A stretch of DNA of 8,668 bases. Origin: an uncultured Ilumatobacter sp. (lineage in GTDB: Bacteria; Actinomycetota; Acidimicrobiia; Acidimicrobiales; Ilumatobacteraceae). The notes below the pieces were generated by a model, which saw nothing but the letters and a program-made list of their open reading frames with translations, did no database searches and had not been told where the DNA came from. Shown here piece after piece: positions 1 through 6,062 of this stretch (position 1 is its first letter; every line of letters starts with the position of its first letter). Where the stretch lies: NCBI GenBank assembly GCA_937891565.1, contig CALAHA010000210.1:1-8668 (forward strand), read 5' to 3'. The translations under genes and the position numbers were made by a program.

Positions 1-70
1 TCGTACCACCAGTCGTCGTACCACCAGTCGTCGTACCACCAGTCGTCGTACCACCAGTCGTCGTACCACC
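1..70 (-). repeat. 15-bp tandem repeat encoding (TTTGG)n linker
   Basis: The unit TCGTACCACCAGTCG (plus strand) occurs four times perfectly from position 1, followed by a 10-base partial copy, and probably continues left of the window. Read in the frame of the surface protein it encodes Thr-Thr-Thr-Gly-Gly repeats after a Pro and six Gly (71-85). Such low-complexity Thr/Gly stretches usually serve as flexible, possibly glycosylated, stalks or linkers before a C-terminal domain or anchor. That role is inferred. The total copy number cannot be seen. Confidence 0.93.
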
Positions 71-3000
71 GCCGCCTCCGCCCGGATTTTCCAAGACGGT
101 CAGAGTCTGTGTTGCGCTATGTGGGTTGCCTGCTGGATCAACGATCGCGGCCACGATTGTCCATGTACCGACGCTCAAGGTCGGATTGGCTGGAGTGAAG
201 CTCCAGATCTTGTTGGATTGGCTGACCGCGGTGCGGTCAAAACTCAGGCCCGGGCTTGTCCGGGAGAAGTTGATGCTGACGGTCGTGCCGGCAACGTCGG
301 TGGTCCCGGTGATCGTTGGATTCACGTCGTCAGTCGCGTTGGTCGCTCCCGGATCGATTGCGACCACTGGCAGTGTTGTGTCGATCGTCAAGAGCTGGGT
401 GAAGGTGCCAGTGTTGCCAGCGCCGTCAGAAACGGTCGCGACAACGGTGTACTCACCGTCAAGCAGCGCACCATCTGGCGTCAGAGTCCATCCGACGCCT
501 ACAGCGGGGACCGGCTTGTCGGCCTGAGTCACGCCCCCAATTTTGACAGTGACCGTTGCGGGGGCCACGACGCTTGTCGTGCCCGAGATCGCCGGGGTGG
601 AAGTAGTCGAGAAGGCGGCGGCGCCATTGTTGATCGACACGGTTGGTGCGCTGGAGTGCAAGTCGCTCGCAGCAAACGCGATCGCACCTGCAGTGGTCAG
701 CAATCGACCGTTCACGAGGCTGCCAATGCCCACGGTAATTGCAGCGTTGGCTAACGACGTACCCACGAACGTGGTGCCAGCACCGATACCGAGGCCACCG
801 TTGATCAGCCAGAAAACGTTCTTGGCCTGCGCCCCGCCGGTCAGCACCATCTCGGTGTTGGCACCGAGCCCGAGGGCACCGCCGACCTGGAAGATAAAGA
901 CGGCATCGGGATGGCCTTGACCATCAATGGTGAATATCGTCGGCGCTCCGGCTGTACCTGCGGTCGATGTAACAGCTGCAGCATTTTTGTGGACACCAGG
1001 CCCAAAAGTCTTGCCGTCGAGGAGCGCGGGAAGAGCAGTAACACCTGCAACGCGGCCCGCTGCGTCGCCGTATGCAGCAGTAACGGCGTTGGTTGCATCG
1101 ACGTACGAACCAGCTCCCTCGTACTTCGTACCAATGTGGCCGTCGCCAACGAACGTGTACGTGGACGAACCGGTGTCACCACGGAACGTTGACGCTCCGG
1201 TGGCGTCGAACGCCGCCGGGGTCACCGCACCAAAGGTTGAAGCGGCACCGAGATCGACAGGATCGACCTGGACGAATGCAGCGGCGTCGACCGTGAGATT
1301 CTGGGTGGCGGTGCCCGTGTTGCCTGCCGGGTCAGCGACGGTCGCAACGACCACGCGAACCCCAGGAGCGAGGTCGGCCGATGGCGTGACCATCCATGAC
1401 TGGTTGGGTTGGACCACTGCAGTTAACGGCTGTGCCCCATCGATGCTGACACTCACAACGGCGCCAGCCGAGACATTGCTTATTCCGACGATCGTCGGGG
1501 TGGTGTCGTTCGTCGTAACGGCAGCGCCACCATCGATCGTGATGGCTGGGCCGACGAGATCGATGATCAAATCCTGCCTAATTACCGTGTCGATACCACC
1601 TGCGGTAGCGGTAACGACCACTGGCACAGTTCCGCTACCGAATGTAGACGTGGTGGTTGCCGACCAGATCGTGTCTTCCAGCGTGACATCGAAGGTGAGG
1701 GAGTCGACGATGACGGCGATCGTGGAGCCAGATTCGACCGTACCGGTAATCACCGGCGAGGAGTTCTTCGTCAGATTGCTGCTCGTGATGGCAAAGATCA
1801 CATTCACGTTCAAAACCTGGGTGGCCGTCGTGACGTTGCCCGCCGAATCGGTGGCCTTGGCCACGATTGTCCACTCGCCGCCGGTTATGCCGTTCGGGGT
1901 GATGTTCCATGTCCCCGACGCCGCACCGTCTTGAACAAGGGCGGTGCGATTCAAAACCAGCGCCGGATTGGTCCGGGTCAACGTGAGCTCAACACTTTGG
2001 CCGGCGGGCCGGTCAGTGGTTCCCGAGACCGTCGGCGTCTGGTCGTCTGTTGTGAAGGTCGCTCCGCCGTCAATCGTAATTGTCGGGACCGGAGCTGCGA
2101 CCGTCAAGGTCTGGGTGAAGGTACCGGTGTTGCCAGCGCCGTCAGAAACAGTCGCGATAACGGTGTGGTCGCTGTTATTCAGCTCACCGTCGAGAATCAG
2201 GCTCCATGCCCCACCGGCTGCGGGGAGCGGCTGGTCGGCCTGGGTGACGCCGTCAATGGTGACCGTGACTGCGTTGGGGGATACAACACTCGTGACACCC
2301 GAGATTGCCGGGTTTGAGGTAGCCGAGGAGGAAGCAGCGCCGTTGTTGATCGACACGCTCGGCGGCGCCGAATACAAGTCGCTCGCGGCAAACGCGATCG
2401 CACCTGCAGTGGTCAGCAATCGACCGTTCACGAGGCTGCCAATGCCCACGGTAATTGCAGCGTTGGCTAACGACGTACCCACGAACGTGGTGCCAGCACC
2501 GATACCGAGGCCACCGTTGATCAGCCAGAAAACGTTCTTGGCCTGCGCCCCGCCGGTCAGCACCATCTCGGTGTTGGCACCGAGCCCGAGGGCACCGCCG
2601 ACCTGGAAGATAAAGACGGCATCGGGATGGCCTTGACCATCAATGGTGAATATCGTCGGCGCTCCGGCTGTACCTGCGGTCGATGTAACAGCTGCAGCAT
2701 TTTTGTGGACACCAGGCCCAAAAGTCTTGCCGTCGAGGAGCGCGGGAAGAGCAGTAACACCTGCAACGCGGCCCGCTGCGTCGCCGTATGCAGCAGTAAC
2801 GGCGTTGGTTGCATCGACGTACGAACCAGCTCCCTCGTACTTCGTACCAATGTGGCCGTCGCCAACGAACGTGTACGTGGACGAACCGGTGTCACCACGG
2901 AACGTTGACGCTCCGGTGGCGTCGAACGCCGCCGGGGTCACCGCACCAAAGGTTGATGCGGCACCGAGATCGACAGTAGGAACCGGGGTGAACGGTGCGT

Positions 3001-3169
3001 TGGCCTGCACCGCGGCAGGGCCAGCAGCAACGAGACCGAACGTGGTCGCCATCGCCGCAGCGGTGAGCAATGCGGCTTTGCGCATCCAGCCCCCGCGACG
3101 AGCCACCGGGCGCAGATCACTACTGCCAGCCCGTACGTCGTGCGTCTTCTTCAGTCGTCTCGTCGTCAT
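1..3169 (-). CDS. Secreted multidomain protein with two DUF3494 (ice-binding-type) domains and Ig-like repeats, 3' end outside window
   Basis: The minus strand is open from ATG 3169 to the left edge (1056 codons, no stop). Residues about 29-57 form a signal peptide: MRK, an Ala/Leu-rich core, then AVQA. Residues 66-265 match DUF3494, the ice-binding/antifreeze beta-solenoid family: VDLGAASTFG, YGDAAGR (128-134), DAVFIFQ (183-189), GGAQAKNVFW (206-215) and NGRLL (248-252). Residues about 267-635 are four Ig-like domains with bacterial Big-type phrases (TPTIVG, DPAGNTGTATQ). A second DUF3494 spans 638-837, followed by two more Ig-like domains to about 1027, then Pro, six Gly and a TTTGG repeat. 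Family knowledge supports ice binding or adhesion outside the cell, but not every DUF3494 protein binds ice, so the activity is inferred. GGAG at 3179-3176 lies 6 nt before ATG 3169. ATG 3085 would give a more conventional signal peptide. The anchor, if any, lies beyond position 1. Confidence 0.9.
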   Translation of the reverse strand, partial: MTTRRLKKTHDVRAGSSDLRPVARRGGWMRKAALLTAAAMATTFGLVAAGPAAVQANAPFTPVPTVDLGAASTFGAVTPAAFDATGASTFRGDTGSSTYTFVGDGHIGTKYEGAGSYVDATNAVTAAYGDAAGRVAGVTALPALLDGKTFGPGVHKNAAAVTSTAGTAGAPTIFTIDGQGHPDAVFIFQVGGALGLGANTEMVLTGGAQAKNVFWLINGGLGIGAGTTFVGTSLANAAITVGIGSLVNGRLLTTAGAIAFAASDLYSAPPSVSINNGAASSSATSNPAISGVTSVVSPNAVTVTIDGVTQADQPLPAAGGAWSLILDGELNNSDHTVIATVSDGAGNTGTFTQTLTVAAPVPTITIDGGATFTTDDQTPTVSGTTDRPAGQSVELTLTRTNPALVLNRTALVQDGAASGTWNITPNGITGGEWTIVAKATDSAGNVTTATQVLNVNVIFAITSSNLTKNSSPVITGTVESGSTIAVIVDSLTFDVTLEDTIWSATTTSTFGSGTVPVVVTATAGGIDTVIRQDLIIDLVGPAITIDGGAAVTTNDTTPTIVGISNVSAGAVVSVSIDGAQPLTAVVQPNQSWMVTPSADLAPGVRVVVATVADPAGNTGTATQNLTVDAAAFVQVDPVDLGAASTFGAVTPAAFDATGASTFRGDTGSSTYTFVGDGHIGTKYEGAGSYVDATNAVTAAYGDAAGRVAGVTALPALLDGKTFGPGVHKNAAAVTSTAGTAGAPTIFTIDGQGHPDAVFIFQVGGALGLGANTEMVLTGGAQAKNVFWLINGGLGIGAGTTFVGTSLANAAITVGIGSLVNGRLLTTAGAIAFAASDLHSSAPTVSINNGAAAFSTTSTPAISGTTSVVAPATVTVKIGGVTQADKPVPAVGVGWTLTPDGALLDGEYTVVATVSDGAGNTGTFTQLLTIDTTLPVVAIDPGATNATDDVNPTITGTTDVAGTTVSINFSRTSPGLSFDRTAVSQSNKIWSFTPANPTLSVGTWTIVAAIVDPAGNPHSATQTLTVLENPGGGGGGTTTGGTTTGGTTTGGTTTGGT
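659..1260 (-). repeat. 602-bp direct repeat, copy 2 (second DUF3494 domain)
   Basis: This is the second copy of the DUF3494-encoding repeat (residues about 637-837), near identical to 2375-2976. The Ig-like domain that follows (encoded at about 370-658) is only moderately similar to the Ig-like domain after copy 1: GGVTQADKPVP here against DGVTQADQPLP there, and both carry DGAGNTGTFTQ. The original duplication therefore probably covered a larger DUF3494-Ig-Ig module, and only the DUF3494 part is still homogeneous. Confidence 0.95.
2375..2976 (-). repeat. 602-bp direct repeat, copy 1 (first DUF3494 domain)
   Basis: This segment covers nearly the whole first DUF3494 domain (residues about 65-265). 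It matches 659-1260 base for base, with an offset of 1716 bp (572 codons, in frame). I find two differences, at 2387 (g versus a at 671) and 2957 (t versus a at 1241). Both fall in the third position of Ala codons, so the encoded residues are identical. Similarity stops sharply on both sides: the bases before 2375 and after 2976 differ from those flanking the other copy. Confidence 0.95.
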
Positions 3170-3193
3170 GTCCCGCTCCAAAATGTCGTGCTG

Positions 3194-3212
3194 AAAACGG
3201 CCCCGCGGGCCG
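3194..3212 (-). terminator. GC hairpin followed by T-run in the leader of the DUF3494 gene (possible attenuator)
   Basis: The plus-strand sequence CGGCCC-CGC-GGGCCG at 3198-3212 is a perfect 6-bp stem with a 3-base loop. On the minus strand it is followed directly by TTTT (3197-3194). The start codon of the surface-protein gene lies 24 bases further on. The shape is that of a short intrinsic terminator pointing toward that gene. It could attenuate transcription into it, stop antisense transcription from the right, or be only a leader hairpin. The stem and T-run are short, so efficiency is uncertain. Confidence 0.4.
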
Positions 3213-3239
3213 CACCGCAGATGAGGGTAACGCGTTTCA

Positions 3240-3373
3240 GACGTAATGACTTGTTTATGCCAAATGCAATTGATATTCGGTTGCCATATCCTGGCGAAGC
3301 GCCATACATAGACCGCGAAGCAACTTCCTCCTCATTCCGACACTTCGCTACGGAACGCTCGCGACTATGATTT
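3240..3373. promoter_or_regulatory. Divergent intergenic region with AT-rich stretch and candidate promoter
   Basis: The 304-base gap between the two divergent genes contains no convincing gene. Positions 3240-3290 are clearly richer in A/T than the surroundings, as expected of a promoter region. TATGAT at 3366-3371 is a good plus-strand -10 element for the ferritin-like operon, but no matching -35 is visible 16-18 bases upstream. GCGAAG occurs at 3294-3299 and 3315-3320, and its inverse CTTCGC at 3343-3348. A small hairpin, TGGCG-AAG-CGCCA, lies at 3292-3304. I could not choose a -10 for the minus-strand gene with confidence. Confidence 0.35.
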
Positions 3374-3425
3374 GGAACAAGATCACAATCCATCGTGTCT
3401 CAGGCAGCGCCAGCGCACGTTCCGC

Positions 3426-3465
3426 AGTGAAATCCAGTGAAATCCAGAGAAATCCAGAGAAATGG
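3426..3465 (+). repeat. 10-bp tandem repeat (AGTGAAATCC/AGAGAAATCC) upstream of ferritin-like gene
   Basis: Four consecutive 10-base units lie directly upstream of the ferritin-like gene: AGTGAAATCC twice, AGAGAAATCC once, and AGAGAAATGG once. The last unit differs only at its end and there creates an ATG (3462-3464) in the reading frame of the gene. It also begins the GGGG that serves as Shine-Dalgarno for the preferred start at 3474. The array therefore sits exactly where ribosome binding is decided. Confidence 0.9.
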
Positions 3466-3473
3466 GGACGCTC

Positions 3474-4346
3474 ATGCGTCAGTTCTTTCCGGTCGAAGAC
3501 CTCGCTCGCGACGCGCGGTTCGTGCAGACGAACATGGCTGAACGGCTTGCCGACACGCGCAATCCCATTGAAGCCACGCCGTCCGGCCGCAAGTCGAGCA
3601 AATCGCGTGTGGCGTCCAATCGCCTCACGCCCGATCGCCCGGACGCATCTGAGCGTGCCCGAGGCCTCATGCACGGCATCATGGTCGGCGAAATTCAAGC
3701 CCTCGAAGGCGCCGGCCGGACAGCCCACGACTTTGATGCTGGCGACGGCACCGGCGACACCATCCCGTTCGAACTTAAGCTCGATATGGCGCGCCAGGCC
3801 TGGGACGAGGCTCGCCACGTCGAAATTAGCGCCAAGCTGGGCGACTGGATGGGCACCGAACTCGGTGAGTTCCAAGAGAACACCGTGCTCTTCGAGGCTG
3901 CGTGCTCAAACGATCCTGTACTGCGTCTCGCTGGCGTCAACCGGGCTCTCGAAGGCCTCGCCATCGACGTCTTCACCCAGATGAAAGAGTTCGGCGACCT
4001 GGCCGGCGACCCGTTCCTCGAGTTCTGCGAAGACTGGATGCTCGCCGACGAAGTGACCCACGTAAAGATGGGCTCCGACTGGCTGCGCAAGGTCACAGAA
4101 AATGATCCTGACCGCCGCAAAAAGGCGCTCGAGTTCCAGCAGGTCGTCGACAAGCTCTTCAGCTTCGGTGGTGCACGCGGCGACCACGACGAGAGCAGCT
4201 TCATCCTGGCCCGCCGTTTCCGCGAGCTCGCCGGCTTCACCGATGACGAGGTCGACACCATTTCCGAACTCGATCACGAGGCACTCGTCGAACGCCAAGC
4301 CGCCATTGCCGCGGCACAGGCCGCCGCCGTCCCGGCTCCGGCCTGA
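3474..4346 (+). CDS. Ferritin-like di-iron protein, resembling the DUF455 group
   Basis: The product has 290 residues from ATG 3474. Four helices carry the ferritin-like ligand set: GEIQALEG (E73 or E78), DEARH (E112, H115), RALEGLAID (E160) and DEVTH (E193, H196). This Glu/EXXH/Glu/EXXH pattern is the carboxylate-bridged di-iron site of ferritin-like oxygenases and oxidases. The arrangement recalls DUF455 and MiaE-type proteins, but I cannot assign a substrate. The N-terminal 60 residues are charged, Ser/Arg-rich and probably flexible; the C-terminus is Ala/Pro-rich. No signal peptide or membrane segment is visible, so it is likely cytoplasmic. I chose ATG 3474 because GGGG at 3464-3467 lies 6 nt upstream; the in-frame ATG 3462 would add four residues with a weaker ribosome site. 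The stop codon overlaps the next start by one base, so the two genes are probably translationally coupled. Confidence 0.82.
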   Translation: MRQFFPVEDLARDARFVQTNMAERLADTRNPIEATPSGRKSSKSRVASNRLTPDRPDASERARGLMHGIMVGEIQALEGAGRTAHDFDAGDGTGDTIPFELKLDMARQAWDEARHVEISAKLGDWMGTELGEFQENTVLFEAACSNDPVLRLAGVNRALEGLAIDVFTQMKEFGDLAGDPFLEFCEDWMLADEVTHVKMGSDWLRKVTENDPDRRKKALEFQQVVDKLFSFGGARGDHDESSFILARRFRELAGFTDDEVDTISELDHEALVERQAAIAAAQAAAVPAPA

Positions 4347-4903
4347 TGTCCGGAACGCTCGTAGCGGGCAAGGTCACTGTTGCCCCGGCGCAGTTCGTTC
4401 ACGTCAAGTACGACGCCGCCGAGATCGCTGCGCTCGTCACCGACCTGGCCGAACAGCTGGGCGTCTCCAATCCGATCGAGTTGACGATCGACGAGACGAC
4501 GCCGTTAGCCAAGATCGTCTCTGAACTCGATGCGGTGTCGTCGGATGCGGTGATTCGAATCGCTGCGCAGAGTGGCGCTCTCGAGAACACCAAGGTTCTC
4601 ACCACCTTGGGCCCCGTCCAAACAAAGGTGGCAGTGGGCCGCATGCTGCTGCGAGCACGCGACCGGATGCGCGACGACTTCGCCGACGCGCCCGCCGACA
4701 ACGACCTAACCCGCGAGGAAAACGCCGCGTGGGACACCTACTGCGCAGGCCGCTTGCTTCGTGCTGGCTGCGAGATCCACGAGCAGCGCTGGCGCTACAA
4801 CCACCGCAACCGGTTCGGCTTCAGCGACGCCGTCGACACCGACTTCGATCGGCTGTGGGCTGCCGATGACCTCGGGTGGGCCTGTCTCATTCCGGGCACG
4901 TGA
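4346..4903 (+). CDS. Hypothetical protein coupled to the ferritin-like protein
   Basis: I do not recognise this 185-residue protein. Its ATG shares one base with the upstream TGA (TGATG), so it is probably translated by coupling and made together with the ferritin-like protein. Residues 1-90 look like a small alpha/beta region with alternating hydrophobic strands (GKVTVAP, IELTID, AVIRIAA). Residues 91-115 form a basic helix (VGRMLLRARDRMRDDF). The C-terminal part is rich in aromatic and His residues (W129, Y132, H145, W149, Y151, H153, W171, W178) with three Cys (133, 142, 180). There is no signal peptide or transmembrane segment. A partner or accessory role for the di-iron enzyme is inferred only from gene order. 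Base composition matches its neighbour, so the reading frame is credible. Confidence 0.75.
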   Translation: MSGTLVAGKVTVAPAQFVHVKYDAAEIAALVTDLAEQLGVSNPIELTIDETTPLAKIVSELDAVSSDAVIRIAAQSGALENTKVLTTLGPVQTKVAVGRMLLRARDRMRDDFADAPADNDLTREENAAWDTYCAGRLLRAGCEIHEQRWRYNHRNRFGFSDAVDTDFDRLWAADDLGWACLIPGT

Positions 4904-5002
4904 CGTCGGCCACCTGATACCGAAAGCTGACAGGCCCGCGCTCGAAGCTGCGGTTATGCCTCCAGTCCGTTGCTCCACGCTGCCGCATGATTTCCTTACG
5001 GC

Positions 5003-5998
5003 ATGAGCGCAACTTTTTCACGGCTTCGGCGGATCCACACGTCCGATGACTTCGGTGGCATTGATCTTGATGTGATCGACGCGGGCACGCCCGGCAATCC
5101 GGTGATCGTGCTTTGTCATGGCTGGCCAGAGAGCAAGCACAGCTGGCGGCATCAAATTGACCCCCTGGTCGACGCGGGCTATCGCGTGCTCGTCCCCGAC
5201 CAGCGCGGCTACGGGTCGTCGTCGGCACCGCGTGATGTCGCGGCCTACCGGAGCGACCGGCTTTCTAGCGACCTCATTGCACTCCTTGATGACGTCGATG
5301 CCGAGCAGGCGACCTTCGTTGGCCATGACTGGGGTGCGCTGGTGGTGTGGGACCTCGCCCGCTACCACCCGGACCGCGTGAGTGGCCTGATCAACGTCAG
5401 CGTGCCCTACACACCGTGGCCGATGCAGCCAACCGAGATGTTCCGGGCGACCTACGGCGACCGGTTTTTCTACATGCTGTACTTCCAACTCCCCGAGCTT
5501 GCCGAGAACGAACTCGACGCCGACGTGGCGCGTTCACTCCGCACGGTGATCTGGAGCGGATCGGGCGAAACCGCAGTGCCACCCCCGCCGACCGACCAGC
5601 TCCCCCCGATGGCAGGGACCGGGCTACTCGACACCTGGGGCAGCGCTGCAGGGGTTCCCGATGGTCTTCCAGCGTGGCTACCCGCCGAGGACTTCCACGA
5701 GTTCGTCAACCAGTTCAAGGCGAGCGGCTTCTTCGGCCCAATCAGTTGGTATCGCAACCTCGATGCCGACTGGGCACTCACCAAAGACCTCCCCGCACCG
5801 CCAATGCCAACGACGTTCATCGGTGGCGACAAGGACATGGTGATTGCCCACCGAATGGAGTACGTCGAGTCGATGACTGTGATGCTGCCGGACTACCGAG
5901 GCCACGTGATCATCCCCGGCGCCGGCCACTGGACGCAGCAGGAAAAGCCTGCCGAGTTCAATGCCGCGCTCATCCAGCAGCTCAACACACTTCTGTGA
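5003..5998 (+). CDS. Epoxide hydrolase, alpha/beta-hydrolase fold
   Basis: This 331-residue protein opens epoxides to vicinal diols through a covalent ester intermediate, as in the soluble epoxide hydrolase family. All catalytic elements are present: oxyanion-hole HGWP (39-42), nucleophile motif GHDWG with D109, lid tyrosines Y157 (FYMLYFQ, aligning with the first lid Tyr of mammalian sEH) and Y250 (SWYRN), acid D278 (GGDKD) and base H309 (GAGHW). There is no signal peptide, so it should be cytoplasmic. The Asp nucleophile and both tyrosines favour epoxide hydrolase over haloalkane dehalogenase. The natural substrate is unknown; detoxification or lipid/xenobiotic epoxides are possible. It lies 99 bases after the previous gene, a gap in which I see no clear terminator or promoter. 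No good Shine-Dalgarno precedes ATG 5003, so the start is less certain than the function. Confidence 0.93.
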   Translation: MSATFSRLRRIHTSDDFGGIDLDVIDAGTPGNPVIVLCHGWPESKHSWRHQIDPLVDAGYRVLVPDQRGYGSSSAPRDVAAYRSDRLSSDLIALLDDVDAEQATFVGHDWGALVVWDLARYHPDRVSGLINVSVPYTPWPMQPTEMFRATYGDRFFYMLYFQLPELAENELDADVARSLRTVIWSGSGETAVPPPPTDQLPPMAGTGLLDTWGSAAGVPDGLPAWLPAEDFHEFVNQFKASGFFGPISWYRNLDADWALTKDLPAPPMPTTFIGGDKDMVIAHRMEYVESMTVMLPDYRGHVIIPGAGHWTQQEKPAEFNAALIQQLNTLL

Positions 5999-6057
5999 CC
6001 TCGCAGAACGCTGGCTTGAATGTGGGTGAGGGCGTCGATGGGTAAATGGGGCGAGGT
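5998..6057. other. Convergent intergenic gap with long-loop inverted repeat
   Basis: The epoxide hydrolase and the minus-strand HExxH gene converge here, 64 bases apart. ACCTCGC at 5998-6004 is the reverse complement of GCGAGGT at 6051-6057, with a 46-base loop and no T-run beside either arm. It might bring the two 3' ends together in a transcript, but it is not a typical intrinsic terminator. Confidence 0.2.
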
Positions 6058-6062
6058 GGCGG

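Noticed and set aside
1..70. Possible CRISPR or non-coding satellite
   Set aside because: The 15-bp units are directly abutting with no spacers, and they continue the open reading frame of the surface protein.
88..95. RGD-type or other adhesion tripeptide (FRGDTG occurs at residues 90-95 and 662-667 of the surface protein)
   Set aside because: It aligns with the GDIG-type segment conserved in DUF3494 proteins, so the tripeptide is most likely incidental.
927..1934. 335-codon plus-strand open frame across the DUF3494/Ig region
   Set aside because: It is the antisense shadow of the minus-strand gene. Its product is a low-complexity Pro/Ala/Val/Thr sequence with no domain, whereas the minus strand gives clear DUF3494 and Ig motifs.
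1944..2636. 230-codon plus-strand open frame, plus similar frames at 126-527 and 543-920
   Set aside because: These are antisense shadows of the same gene. Parts are identical to one another only because the DUF3494 DNA is duplicated.
659..2976. Possible insertion sequence or transposon flanked by the 602-bp repeats
   Set aside because: The repeats encode the DUF3494 domain itself. The DNA between them encodes in-frame Ig-like domains, with no transposase or terminal inverted repeats.
3348..3875. 175-codon minus-strand frame opposite the ferritin-like gene
   Set aside because: It overlaps the convincing di-iron gene and has no ribosome site or recognisable motif.
5347..6045. 232-codon plus-strand frame inside the epoxide hydrolase gene
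   Set aside because: It is an Arg/Pro-rich out-of-frame reading of a gene whose catalytic motifs are complete in another frame.
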